DNA of 47,735 nt from positions 1 through 47,735 of the forward strand of contig DASYUQ010000003.1 in NCBI GenBank assembly GCA_036001065.1. Direction: 5' to 3'. The position numbers and the translations under genes were made by a program. Of this stretch, positions 33,411-41,797 are shown one piece after another; within the stretch, counting starts at the first letter, position 1, and each line of letters begins with the position of its first letter. Under the pieces are notes generated by a model. The model was not told where the DNA came from. It saw only the letters and a program-made list of their open reading frames with translations, and searched no databases. The DNA is from Candidatus Methylomirabilota bacterium. GTDB lineage: Bacteria > Methylomirabilota > Methylomirabilia > Rokubacteriales > CSP1-6.

Positions 33411-34403
33411 ATGGCGTTCTCGGTCGGCATCGGGCTCACCAACGAGTGCAATCTCAAGTGCCCGCACTGCTACCGTCCGGACATGGTCGTGGGGCGGCTC
33501 ACGCTGCGGGACGTGCAGCGGGTCTGCGAGAGTATTCCGACGCGCTCGATGAATCTGGGCGTGGGCGAGAACGGCCTGCACTCCGAGTACGAGGCCATCC
33601 TCGACTACCTTTGGGACCGGGCCATCAAGACCAGCATCACCTCCAACGGCCTCAGCATCCAGGCGCTCGGCGACGACGCGGTGAAGCGCTTCCACAGCGT
33701 GGAGTTCTCGCTCGACTTTCCCACCGAGCCCGAACACGACAGCTTCCGGGGAAGCGGCAACTGGCGGACGGTCACGGGCGCGCTCGACCGGTGCGTGGGC
33801 CTCGGGGTGCCGGTCACGGTTACCTCGGTGATGATGAGCATCAACTACGACCGGTTGGCCGACCTGGCGAGGCTCGCCGCGACGTTTGGCGCGAACCTGC
33901 GCGTGAACGTCTATCAGCCGTCCAAGACCGACCGCTTCACGCTGACGTACGAGCAGTTCTGGACGGGCCTGAGGGTGCTCGCCAATACCACGCGCCTCGT
34001 CGCCACCACCGAGCCGGTCCTCGCCGCCGTGCTGGAGCTGCCGGAGTTCGCCGGACCGGGCTGCGGCCGCTCGACGGTACGAGTCGCGCCCGACGGTCGG
34101 GTGCTACCCTGCACTTACTGGCCGACCAGTCGCCTCACCCTCGCCGACCTCGGGCGCCTCGGTGAGGCGATCATCGACGCACCGGAGTTCGTCGACGCCC
34201 GCCGGCGGCCGGCGGCCTGCGAGGGCTGCGCGTGCCGCGGCGGCTGCGCAGGACGGCGCGCCCTGGTCGGGCGCCTCGACGGGCCCGACCCCTACTGCCC
34301 GTTCGCGCGGGGCGAGCGGATCACGCTGGACTGGGAGCAGGCCAAGAGCCAGGATCTCCCCAAGATGGCCAGTGCCTGCACCACGGTCGTCTCGGCGCGC
34401 TGA
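33411..34403 (+). CDS. Radical SAM/SPASM-like protein 1
   Basis: A 330-residue enzyme with the cluster motif C13-N-L-K-C17-P-H-C20 on the first strand and G-V-G-E-N-G for SAM binding. The C-terminal part is cysteine-rich: G-C-G-R-S-T-V-R-V-A-P-D-G-R-V-L-P-C, C-E-G-C-A-C-R-G-G-C and P-Y-C-P-F. This looks like a SPASM or twitch domain holding auxiliary iron-sulfur clusters, often found in peptide-modifying and alcohol-oxidising radical SAM enzymes. No precursor peptide is evident. It sits between a glycosyltransferase and a second, different radical SAM gene. Substrate unknown. Confidence 0.88.
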   Translation: MAFSVGIGLTNECNLKCPHCYRPDMVVGRLTLRDVQRVCESIPTRSMNLGVGENGLHSEYEAILDYLWDRAIKTSITSNGLSIQALGDDAVKRFHSVEFSLDFPTEPEHDSFRGSGNWRTVTGALDRCVGLGVPVTVTSVMMSINYDRLADLARLAATFGANLRVNVYQPSKTDRFTLTYEQFWTGLRVLANTTRLVATTEPVLAAVLELPEFAGPGCGRSTVRVAPDGRVLPCTYWPTSRLTLADLGRLGEAIIDAPEFVDARRRPAACEGCACRGGCAGRRALVGRLDGPDPYCPFARGERITLDWEQAKSQDLPKMASACTTVVSAR

Positions 34404-34414
34404 CCCGAATCGGC

Positions 34415-35422
34415 ATGAGCACTGCCACCCGCCCCGCCGTCGTCGCCACGCTGCCACGCTCGCTCTATCTCGAGACGACCAACCGGTGCGATTCGGAATG
34501 CCAGACCTGCATCCGCACCTTCTTGACACTCGAGCCACCCGCTGACCTGACGCTGGAGAAGGTCAAGGCCATCGTCGAGCAGTTCCCCGCCCTCGACCGC
34601 GTCGTGCTCCACGGGATCGGCGAGCCGCTGCTCAACCGGGAGATCTTCGACATCGTCGCGTACCTGAAGACCCGCGTGCCGATGGTGCTCTTCAACTCGG
34701 ACGCCGTGAGCCTCACGCTGAAACGGGCCCGCCGGCTGATCGAGAGCGGTCTCGACGAGTACCGGGTGTCAATGGATGCGGCGACGCGAGAGACTTACAT
34801 GAAGCTCCGCGGCGTTGACCAGTTCGCTCGCGTGGTGGCCAATGTGCGCTGGCTGATCGCACTTCAGCGCGAGATGGAGCGCCCAACACCGCGCGTCTCC
34901 CTCTGGCTCACCGCCTCGCGCGTCAACCTGGACGAGCTCCCTGCGTTCGTGGGGCTGGCCGGCGACCTCGGCGTCGGCGAGGTCTACGTGCAGCGGCTCG
35001 TCTTCAACGGTCTCGGGCTCGCCACTGAAGAGAACGCTCTCCACGGGAGGCTGCGCGAGCGAGAGAAACACGTGCTCGACGAGGCGGCGAGGCTCGCCCA
35101 GAGCTTGGGCGTCGCGCTCCGCGCCTCGGGGCTGACGACGCCACTGGAAAGCCTGAAGGGCGACGCCACGGGCGCGCGATACTGGGCCGGCTGCCAGCGG
35201 CCGTGGACCCTCAGTTACGTCACGGCCAACGGCAACGTGCTGCCCTGCTGCATCTCCCCGTGGGTCGCCCGCGACTACGGCGGCCTCATCCTCGGCAACG
35301 CCTTCCGCCAGCCCTTCGCGGAGATCTGGAACGGCGAGCGCTATCGGCAGTTCCGAATGGACTTCGAAAGCGCCGCGCCTCCCGACCCGTGCCGTGGTTG
35401 CGGGCTGCGCTGGAGCCTCTGA
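34415..35422 (+). CDS. Radical SAM/SPASM-like protein 2
   Basis: A 335-residue enzyme with C25-D-S-E-C29-Q-T-C32, the SAM-binding G-I-G-E-P-L-L-N and a C-terminal SPASM-like region: W-A-G-C-Q-R-P-W, G-N-V-L-P-C-C-I-S and P-C-R-G-C-G. It is only distantly similar to its neighbour, so the pair is not a recent duplication; two different steps or a two-enzyme modification are likely. The start at 34415 follows the previous stop by 11 bases. The substrate might be a peptide, a lipid-linked sugar or a small molecule; nothing in the sequence decides. Confidence 0.88.
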   Translation: MSTATRPAVVATLPRSLYLETTNRCDSECQTCIRTFLTLEPPADLTLEKVKAIVEQFPALDRVVLHGIGEPLLNREIFDIVAYLKTRVPMVLFNSDAVSLTLKRARRLIESGLDEYRVSMDAATRETYMKLRGVDQFARVVANVRWLIALQREMERPTPRVSLWLTASRVNLDELPAFVGLAGDLGVGEVYVQRLVFNGLGLATEENALHGRLREREKHVLDEAARLAQSLGVALRASGLTTPLESLKGDATGARYWAGCQRPWTLSYVTANGNVLPCCISPWVARDYGGLILGNAFRQPFAEIWNGERYRQFRMDFESAAPPDPCRGCGLRWSL

Positions 35423-35426
35423 CGCC

Positions 35427-35945
35427 ATGGCGCCCAACGCTTTCGGTGTCGCGACGCTCGTGCCCGGCTGGCCGCTCGCGCTTTTCCGGATCGCCTACGG
35501 CCTGCTCTATCTCGACATGGCCCTCCAGAAGGCCCCCTGGATCGACTACGGCTGGCTCAAGGGCTTCATCGAGCAGGAGATCGCCCATCCCGCCTTCGGC
35601 TGGTACGCGGCGTTTCTCAAGAACGTCGTGGTGCCGAACTTCCCTCTCTTCGGCCTGCAGACGTTCGTCGTCGAGCTGACGCTCGGCCTGGCGCTGCTCT
35701 TCGGGATTCTGACGCGCCTGGCGGGCATCGCCGGTTTCCTCTGGCAGGTGAACATCGCGCTCGGCGCCTTCAACGTCCCCGGCGAGTGGTACTGGATCTG
35801 GCCGCTCCTGACGCTGCCCCTGTTCTGCTTCGCCTTCACCGGCGCCGGGCGCATCCTCGGCGTCGACCGCGTCCTCGAGCCGGCGCTGCGCCGCCGAGCG
35901 GCGGCCGGGCGCACGTGGGCGCGGGTGATGCAGTACGCCGTGTGA
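35427..35945 (+). CDS. DoxX-like integral membrane protein
   Basis: A 172-residue protein with four predicted transmembrane helices. It shows the family pattern L-F-R-I-A-Y-G-L-L-Y-L-D-M-A near the N-terminus, an extended loop with Trp and Tyr, and E-L-T-L-G-L-A-L-L-F-G in helix 2. DoxX-type proteins are small membrane subunits often associated with quinone- or thiol-linked electron transfer. The ATG at 35427 begins four bases after the radical SAM stop, so the membrane protein is probably linked to the radical SAM step or to electron delivery. Confidence 0.75.
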   Translation: MAPNAFGVATLVPGWPLALFRIAYGLLYLDMALQKAPWIDYGWLKGFIEQEIAHPAFGWYAAFLKNVVVPNFPLFGLQTFVVELTLGLALLFGILTRLAGIAGFLWQVNIALGAFNVPGEWYWIWPLLTLPLFCFAFTGAGRILGVDRVLEPALRRRAAAGRTWARVMQYAV

Positions 35946-35964
35946 CGCTCGGAGTAGCCGCGAC

Positions 35965-37305
35965 GTGAGCAGGCAAACGGAAGCGCGCATCCTCGTCGGC
36001 GGCCTCGGAGCCGCGAGCCTGCTCGGCTACGGGCTAGGCCTGCCGCTGCTCGTCTCGGGCAGCCCGCGCACTCACGTCGCCTACATGGGCCTCTTCGGTG
36101 GCCTGTTCCTCCTCTACGTGCTCGTCATCTTAGTGGTCCTGCGCCGGCGCCCGGACGATCACCTCCTCCTCGGCCTGGTGCTAGTTTTCGCTCTCCTCTT
36201 CCGCGTGAGCCTCCTCGCGAGCCCGGTGGTGCTCTCCTCCGATCTCTATCGCTATCTCTGGGACGGCCGGGTGCAGTGGGCGGGGATCAGCCCATACCGC
36301 TACCCGCCAACTGCCGCCGAGCTCGCGCCGCTCCGTGACGAGACGATCTATCCCAACATCAACCGGCCGGCGAAGCCGACCGTCTACCCGCCGGGCGCCC
36401 AGGTCGCCTTTGCGCTGGTGGCGCTCGTCGCACCCGACAGCCTCCTGGCATGGCGAGCGTTCCTGCTTGCGAGTGAGGCCGTGACGGTGGGGCTCTTGCT
36501 CGCGCTGCTTCGCCGGGCGGGGGTGACCCGGGCGGCGGCGATCGTCTACGCCTGGTCGCCGCTCGTGGTCTTCGAAGGCGTTCAGGCGGGCCATGTCGAC
36601 CTCGCCGTGATCCCGCTGGTGCTGGCGGCGCTCGCCTGGCGCCAGAGCGGGGCCTCCGTGCGTGCGGGCGTCGCCCTCGGGGCCGCCGTGCTGATGAAGC
36701 TCTATCCCCTCGTCCTTCTTCCCGCCTGGTGGCGGCCGCGCGACAGGCGATTTCCCGCGGCTGTCGCCGCCACGGTCGCGCTCGGGTACCTCCCCCACGC
36801 TGCCACCGCGGGGCTCGGCGCCTTCGGATTCCTCCCCGAGTACCTGGGCAGCGCCGAGGACCACAACATTGGCCTCCGCGCACTCCTGACCTACCCGCTC
36901 GGCCTCACCGGCGAGCTGGCGCGGGCCGCCGCGATGGCCCTCCTCTTCGCGCTGATGGCGGGGGTCGTCGCCTGGATCGGCCGGGCCCACGGCGGCGACG
37001 CCGCGGGGATGACGCGCGCGGGCGCCCTCGCTGTCGCCACCTACCTCCTCCTGGTGCCGACCAGCATGCATCCTTGGTACGCGCTCTGGATCGTGCCGTT
37101 CCTCTGCTTCCGGCCCTGGCCGGCGTGGCTCTACTTCAGCGGCGCCGTGACGCTCTCGTACATGAGCTACGTCGTAGAGCCGGCGCCAATCCCCTGGTGG
37201 GCGTGGCTCGCCGAGTACGGCCCACTCTACGCGCTCCTCCTCTACGCCGGCTGGCGTGCGCTCGCGCACCGGGTCCCGGCAGCGCTCGCGCCGAGGACGA
37301 CGTGA
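35965..37305 (+). CDS. GT-C fold polyprenyl-phosphate-dependent glycosyltransferase (GT87/DUF2029-like)
   Basis: A 446-residue membrane protein with about eleven transmembrane helices. After the second or third helix comes the catalytic-loop pattern S-S-D-L-Y-R-Y-L-W-D-G-R-V-Q-W, then P-Y-R-Y-P-P and T-V-Y-P-P-G-A-Q, typical of mannosyltransferases that use a polyprenyl-phosphate sugar on the outer face of the membrane. It starts with GTG. Its stop overlaps the GTG of the next gene (GTGA). The GT2 at 32701 could make its donor. Confidence 0.85.
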   Translation: MSRQTEARILVGGLGAASLLGYGLGLPLLVSGSPRTHVAYMGLFGGLFLLYVLVILVVLRRRPDDHLLLGLVLVFALLFRVSLLASPVVLSSDLYRYLWDGRVQWAGISPYRYPPTAAELAPLRDETIYPNINRPAKPTVYPPGAQVAFALVALVAPDSLLAWRAFLLASEAVTVGLLLALLRRAGVTRAAAIVYAWSPLVVFEGVQAGHVDLAVIPLVLAALAWRQSGASVRAGVALGAAVLMKLYPLVLLPAWWRPRDRRFPAAVAATVALGYLPHAATAGLGAFGFLPEYLGSAEDHNIGLRALLTYPLGLTGELARAAAMALLFALMAGVVAWIGRAHGGDAAGMTRAGALAVATYLLLVPTSMHPWYALWIVPFLCFRPWPAWLYFSGAVTLSYMSYVVEPAPIPWWAWLAEYGPLYALLLYAGWRALAHRVPAALAPRTT

Positions 37306-38780
37306 GCGTCGTCGTCGGAGTCCTCTACTTCGTCTCGGTCGTCGCGCTCTTTCTCTACGGCCTGAACGCCTATCCCCTGCTCGCGATCCACTGGTGGAAC
37401 CGCCGGCACATCAGGGAGGCGGTCACTCCTGAGCCGCCGGCCGAGTGGCCGTCCGTAACCGTGCAGCTTCCCCTCTACAACGAGCGCTACGTCGCGAGCC
37501 GCCTGCTCGAGGCTGTCGGCGCGCTCGACTACCCGAGCGACCGCCTCGAGATCCAGGTGCTTGACGACTCCACCGACGACACCGGCGCGATCATGGCAAA
37601 GACCGCGAGCCAGCTCCGCGCGCGCGGGCTGACGCTCGTCCACCTCCACCGTCGCGAGCGCACCGGGTTCAAGGCCGGTGCCCTCGCGGCTGGGCTCCAG
37701 GAGGCGCGCGGAGAGTTCGTGGCGATCTTCGACGCCGACTCGGTACCGGAGCCCGACTTTCTCCGAAAAACCATCCCGCACTTCACCGACGCGCGGGTGG
37801 CGGTGGTTCAGACGCGCTGGGGTCACCTGAACCGCGAGTTCTCCGTGTTGACGGTGGCCCAGGCCCTTGGCATCGATGGCCACTTCGCGGTCGAGCAGTC
37901 AGCCCGCTTCTGGGGCAACCTGCTCCTGAACTTCAACGGGACGGCCGGCGTTTGGCGCAAGGCCGCCATCGAGGACGCCGGGGGCTGGACGCACGATACG
38001 CTGACCGAGGACCTCGACCTGAGCTATCGCGCGCAGCTTCGCGGGTGGCGCATCGTCTACCGCCCCGACCTCGTCTGCCCGGCGGAGCTGCCGGTCCTGA
38101 TCACAGGGTTCAAGTCGCAGCAGTGCCGCTGGGCCAAAGGGTCAATCCAGACCGCCCTCAAGCTCCTGCCGGCGGTCGCCCGCGCGCCACTTTCGCCCTG
38201 GACCAAGTACCAGGCCTTCATCCACCTGACCTATTACATGATCCACCCCGCCATGCTGACCGTGGTCCTCCTATCGGTCCCCCTGCTCGGCGCGAAGGAG
38301 GTCGCACCGGAGGGAAGCATCCTGCTCGGCGTGAGCCTGATTTTCACGCTGGGCGTCCTCGGGCCCGGATTCCTGCTCGTCTACGCCCAGCAGGTCCTCG
38401 ATCCAGGCTGGCTGCGCCGCCTGTGGCGGCTGCCCGCCATCATGATCATGGGCGTCGGGGTGTCGTGGAGCACGAGCCTGGCCGTGCTCGACGCACTGTG
38501 GAGGAGGGATCTCGAGTTCGTGCGCACTCCGAAGTTCGGCATCGGTCCAGCCGGAGGGCACTGGCGCGGCAAGGCCTACGCGGACCGGCGCCTCTCGGGG
38601 GGCTTCATCGAGGTCGCGCTCGGGCTCTACTGTGCCTGGAGCACCTGGCTCTTCTGCGCCTACCAGAGCTATGCCGCCGTCCCTTTCCTCGCTCTCTACA
38701 CGACGGGCTTCCTCACCGTGGGCACGTTGACCCTCATCCACGCCGCGCCTCGCGGCGGTAACCAACGCGAGAGGGTGTGA
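37302..38780 (+). CDS. Processive-type family 2 glycosyltransferase (cellulose synthase-like)
   Basis: A 492-residue membrane enzyme: an N-terminal helix, then a cytosolic GT-A domain with V-Q-L-P-L-Y-N-E, D-D-S-T-D-D-T, F-D-A-D-S, T-E-D-L-D-L and Q-Q-C-R-W (the D, DxD, D and QxxRW set). Four to five C-terminal helices follow. Relatives make beta-glucans, glucomannan or glycolipids. It starts with GTG overlapping the previous stop. With the GT-C gene before it, the pair could build or extend a surface glycan or glycolipid. Confidence 0.88.
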   Translation: MSVVVGVLYFVSVVALFLYGLNAYPLLAIHWWNRRHIREAVTPEPPAEWPSVTVQLPLYNERYVASRLLEAVGALDYPSDRLEIQVLDDSTDDTGAIMAKTASQLRARGLTLVHLHRRERTGFKAGALAAGLQEARGEFVAIFDADSVPEPDFLRKTIPHFTDARVAVVQTRWGHLNREFSVLTVAQALGIDGHFAVEQSARFWGNLLLNFNGTAGVWRKAAIEDAGGWTHDTLTEDLDLSYRAQLRGWRIVYRPDLVCPAELPVLITGFKSQQCRWAKGSIQTALKLLPAVARAPLSPWTKYQAFIHLTYYMIHPAMLTVVLLSVPLLGAKEVAPEGSILLGVSLIFTLGVLGPGFLLVYAQQVLDPGWLRRLWRLPAIMIMGVGVSWSTSLAVLDALWRRDLEFVRTPKFGIGPAGGHWRGKAYADRRLSGGFIEVALGLYCAWSTWLFCAYQSYAAVPFLALYTTGFLTVGTLTLIHAAPRGGNQRERV

Positions 38781-38790
38781 GCGCTCGAGC

Positions 38791-39456
38791 GTGATGATCC
38801 GCTCTATCGCGCTGGTGCTGATCGCGGTGGTCTCGGCCGGGCAGGCCCCGGCGGGGGCGCCCGCGGGCAGCTTCGGGGCGCTCGTCGCGGAGGGCGAGCA
38901 ATGGTGGAAGAACTCGCCCGATCCTGGGGCTCCCGTCGCGTGCGCCACGTGTCACCACGATCCCGACGAGACGCGTGGGTGGGCCGCGAGCTTTCCCAAG
39001 TACAGGCCGCTGCCGCCTCCCGAGGGCCGCGTGATGACGCTGCTTCAGGCGAACACCGAGGCGGTGCAGCGTCATTATGGGCTCCCCGACCCGGAGCGGG
39101 CGGCCCTCGCGATCACCGCGTATCTGACGTCGCGCGGCACCGGTGTGCCGGTCTCACCGGGGATCGTCGCCGGCCAGCCGGTCTTCGAGGGCCGGCTTCG
39201 CGCGCTCGCCGAGAGCGTCGGGCGTGGCGAGCGGCTCTACGGGCGCCGGTGCCGCAGCTGCCACGACCCCGGCACCGTCGCTCCCGCCACGCTCCTGTTC
39301 CCGCGCGCGGTGAACGGCCGGGTCGAGTCGCTCGAGCGCTTCCTCGGACGGCACCGGCCGGACCTCCCGCCTCTCGGGCAGGACGGCCAGCCCACCGCCG
39401 ACGTCATCGCCTTTTTGATGTCGAAGCTCGCCGGCCGGCCGGGCGGCTCACCGTAG
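38791..39456 (+). CDS. Exported dihaem cytochrome c
   Basis: A 221-residue protein with an N-terminal signal (about 3-20) and two haem sites, C51-A-T-C-H55 and C154-R-S-C-H158. The first domain resembles small SHP-like cytochromes (H-D-P-D-E-T and R-G-W-A-A-S-F near the haem) and the second a class I cytochrome. Start GTG at 38791 or ATG at 38794. A redox carrier within a glycosyltransferase/radical SAM operon is unusual and suggests that a periplasmic oxidation is part of the pathway. Confidence 0.8.
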   Translation: MMIRSIALVLIAVVSAGQAPAGAPAGSFGALVAEGEQWWKNSPDPGAPVACATCHHDPDETRGWAASFPKYRPLPPPEGRVMTLLQANTEAVQRHYGLPDPERAALAITAYLTSRGTGVPVSPGIVAGQPVFEGRLRALAESVGRGERLYGRRCRSCHDPGTVAPATLLFPRAVNGRVESLERFLGRHRPDLPPLGQDGQPTADVIAFLMSKLAGRPGGSP

Positions 39457-39469
39457 CGAAGGAGGCAGC

Positions 39470-40162
39470 ATGGTCCACGCTCTCCTCACCGTCTCTCTCG
39501 CACTCTGGCTCATGGCGCTCGCGCTCCCGCCTGGCGCGGACGCGGTGACAGCGATTACGGGCGTTGTGCGGGCCCAGAACGGTCAGCCGCTCCCCGGCCT
39601 CGCGCTGCTCGAGAAAGGGGAGATCCACAATAACCGCTGGGACCGCGGGGCGCCGGTCGATGCCAGCGGCCGCTTCCGGATCGAGCTTGCCGAAGGCGGC
39701 CAGTACGGGCTGCACGTCTACTCGAGCGGGTACATCTACAAGCCGAATGCGGTGAAGGTCGAGACCGGCAAGACGTTGGAGGTCGAGGTCGTGCTCGTGC
39801 CCGAGCCCACACGGGCCAACGACCCCGTCATCAAGAGGGTCGAGTTCGTCCCGAGCGAGACGCGGAAGGGCAAGGCCACGATCATCAAGATGGAGGTCGC
39901 CGACCCGAACGGCGACCTCGGTCCCCAGGTGCTGGCGTTCAACGCGGCGACGGGACGCACGTTCGCCATGGCCCCTCCCCGCTGGGTGTGGAGCCTCAAG
40001 TCGAACTACCCGGACGGCGTGTACCAGCTCGAAGTCGACACGTCGAAGGCACCCACCGATCCCCGCGACTGGCACTTCGTCGTCGCCGATCACCAGTGCA
40101 ACACGACGGACATCCTCAGTTACCCGCACGAGCCGAAACCGCCGCGGGTGATCCACCAGTGA
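39470..40162 (+). CDS. Secreted protein with carboxypeptidase-regulatory-like beta domain
   Basis: A 230-residue protein with a signal peptide (about 1-25, cleaving near A-D-A). The Ig-like module (28-110) reads T-G-V-V-R-A-Q-N-G-Q-P-L-P-G and S-G-R-F-R-I-E-L, as in PF13620-type domains. A second beta-rich region (about 118-210) contains V-A-D-P-N-G-D-L-G and a single Cys. GGAGG lies eight bases before the ATG. Such domains bind other proteins or glycans outside the cell; a structural role for the product of this operon is possible. Its stop overlaps the next start (TGATG). Confidence 0.7.
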   Translation: MVHALLTVSLALWLMALALPPGADAVTAITGVVRAQNGQPLPGLALLEKGEIHNNRWDRGAPVDASGRFRIELAEGGQYGLHVYSSGYIYKPNAVKVETGKTLEVEVVLVPEPTRANDPVIKRVEFVPSETRKGKATIIKMEVADPNGDLGPQVLAFNAATGRTFAMAPPRWVWSLKSNYPDGVYQLEVDTSKAPTDPRDWHFVVADHQCNTTDILSYPHEPKPPRVIHQ

Positions 40163-40848
40163 TGCCGGTCGCCGTCGCCATCATGGCCAAGGCGCCCCGC
40201 CTGGGCGAGGTGAAGACGCGGCTCTGCCCGCCGTTGAGCCCCGCCGAGGCCGCCGCGCTCTACCGCTGCTTCCTCCTCGACAAGATCGAGCAGGTGCGGG
40301 CCCTCAAGGAGGCGCATCCCGCCGTGGCGTACACGCCGCCCGAGGGCCGGGCCATCTTCGAGGAGCTGGCCCCGGGCTTCACGCTCGTGCTCCAGCGCGG
40401 CGCCGACCTGGGCACGCGGCTGGCCAACACGCTGGCGCAGCTCCTCGACAACGGCCACCCAGCCGCCGTCGCGGTCGACAGCGACACGCCGACGCTCCCG
40501 AGCGCGTTCCTGCAGCAGGCGGTCGACCTGATCATGCGGCCAGGCCCCGACGTGGTGCTGGGGCCGAGCGATGACGGCGGCTACTACTTGATCGGGGTGC
40601 GCGCCGTCCGTCGGGAGCTCTTCGACGGTATCCCGTGGAGCACGCCGAGCGTGCTGGCGGAGACCCTGCACCGCGCAGCAGCGGCCGGGCTCACGACGGC
40701 GTGCTTGCCGGCCTGGTTCGACGTAGACACGCCCGACGATCTCAAGCGTCTCCGGGCATCGCTGGCCGAGCTCCGCGAAGCGACGCCCGCGCACACCGCC
40801 GGGTTTCTGGCGAAGCGTGCCGGCCCGGGCGGGGCGCCGACGGGCTAG
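40162..40848 (+). CDS. DUF2064 / TIGR04282-type nucleotidyl- or glycosyltransferase
   Basis: A 228-residue GT-A-fold protein of the CofC/DUF2064 group: A-I-M-A-K-A-P-R-L-G-E-V-K-T-R-L near the N-terminus, D-S-D-T-P-T-L-P near residue 112 (metal site) and G-P-S-D-D-G-G-Y-Y-L-I-G. Databases label this family arsenosugar biosynthesis glycosyltransferase, but many members are in operons without arsenic genes. Here it closes the glycosyltransferase/radical SAM operon, so a role in activating the sugar or alcohol used there fits better. The TAG stop (40846-40848) lies in the CTAG target of the following mobile element. Confidence 0.82.
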   Translation: MPVAVAIMAKAPRLGEVKTRLCPPLSPAEAAALYRCFLLDKIEQVRALKEAHPAVAYTPPEGRAIFEELAPGFTLVLQRGADLGTRLANTLAQLLDNGHPAAVAVDSDTPTLPSAFLQQAVDLIMRPGPDVVLGPSDDGGYYLIGVRAVRRELFDGIPWSTPSVLAETLHRAAAAGLTTACLPAWFDVDTPDDLKRLRASLAELREATPAHTAGFLAKRAGPGGAPTG

Positions 40849-41102
40849 TGCTCCGTCTGGGAAGTCATGTTAACGATCACCGCGCTCACGCCGCTGCCAG
40901 CGGGGCCGACGGGCACGTGCGGCAGGGATCGCGGGACCACGCGGCACGCGACCGCTGCCCCATTGCGGCTGGGCTCCACCTGGGCACGCGGGGTCCGTGG
41001 CCAGCGGGCGGGGACGGGTCCCGCGGACCCCTGCCGCACGTGCCCGTCGGCCTCGGCACCGCGTGCTGGCGGCCTCTTTACATGACTTCCCAGACGGAAC
41101 AC
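40848..41102. mobile_element. 255-bp fold-back MITE-like element between convergent genes
   Basis: The ends GTGCTCCGTCTGGGAAGTCA and, in reverse complement, GTGTTCCGTCTGGGAAGTCA differ at one base over 22 bp. The inner arms also match (for example GGCCGACGGGCACGTGCGGC in both), so nearly the whole element folds into one long hairpin. TA flanks both sides (40846-40847 and 41103-41104) in CTAG. There is no gene in it. The target CTAG served as the TAG stop of both convergent genes, and TA duplication left both stops in place. Confidence 0.8.
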
Positions 41103-41797
41103 TAGACGATCTCGTCCTGAGGCGTGCTCTCGCCGAAACGGCTCATGGCGTACTTCGGAAGCCCGCGGTAGACGTCGTCGAGGCGCCGGTTGATCTCGCG
41201 GTTGGCCAGCGCGAAGAGGCTCCGGCCTTCGCGGTCGCCCTCGACGAGGAACGGGCCGAGTCGCTCGACCTCCAGCACCCACAGCGCCTGGGCGATCCCC
41301 AGCTCCTCGAGCCAGTGGACTTCCCTGACCCCCGTGATGCACTTGCCGTAGGCGGCCCCCAACCCGTAGCCGACGGTGGTGAGATAGACCGCGCCATGGG
41401 GAACGAACCACTCGCGGTAGGCCAGCTCCGTGAGCCCCGCCTTGCCCACGATGACCTTGGCCCCGGAGCATTCGAACCAGCGCGCCATCGACCGGCCGAA
41501 GCGGAAGGAGGCCGTCGCCGTGACCGCCTCCACGACGTAGGCACCGTCGGGGCGCACCGTCGCCGCCGGCGAGCAGTGGAAGTTGACGTTGGTCAGGCGC
41601 GTGACGCTCGCCGGCAGCCCCTGCCCCTGCTCCACGACCTTCCGATAGACGCCCTCGCGTGCGGTGTAGACGAAGCCGTCGAGGTAAACCACGTCGCCGA
41701 GCTTGAGCCGGGCGAGGTCGGCGTCGCCCACCGGCGTGGTCAGACGCACCTGGTCCATCGCCACGTCGTCCAGCCGCTCGATCGCCGGGGCCGTCAC
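41102..41797 (-). CDS. Class I hydro-lyase (fumarase / L-tartrate dehydratase type), beta subunit
   Basis: A 231-residue protein matching the C-terminal domain of iron-sulfur fumarases: G-D-V-V-Y-L-D-G-F-V-Y-T-A-R near residue 35, a central N-F-H-C-S-P-A, the S-M-A-R-W-F segment, and the K-C-I-T-G-V-R-E-V-H-W-L-E-E-L-G stretch. With the alpha chain it forms a [4Fe-4S] enzyme that adds or removes water from fumarate/malate or tartrate. It starts with GTG overlapping the alpha stop (GTGA). The subunit is longer than TtdB (about 200), so I leave the choice between fumarase and tartrate dehydratase open. Confidence 0.88.
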   Translation of the reverse strand: MTAPAIERLDDVAMDQVRLTTPVGDADLARLKLGDVVYLDGFVYTAREGVYRKVVEQGQGLPASVTRLTNVNFHCSPAATVRPDGAYVVEAVTATASFRFGRSMARWFECSGAKVIVGKAGLTELAYREWFVPHGAVYLTTVGYGLGAAYGKCITGVREVHWLEELGIAQALWVLEVERLGPFLVEGDREGRSLFALANREINRRLDDVYRGLPKYAMSRFGESTPQDEIV

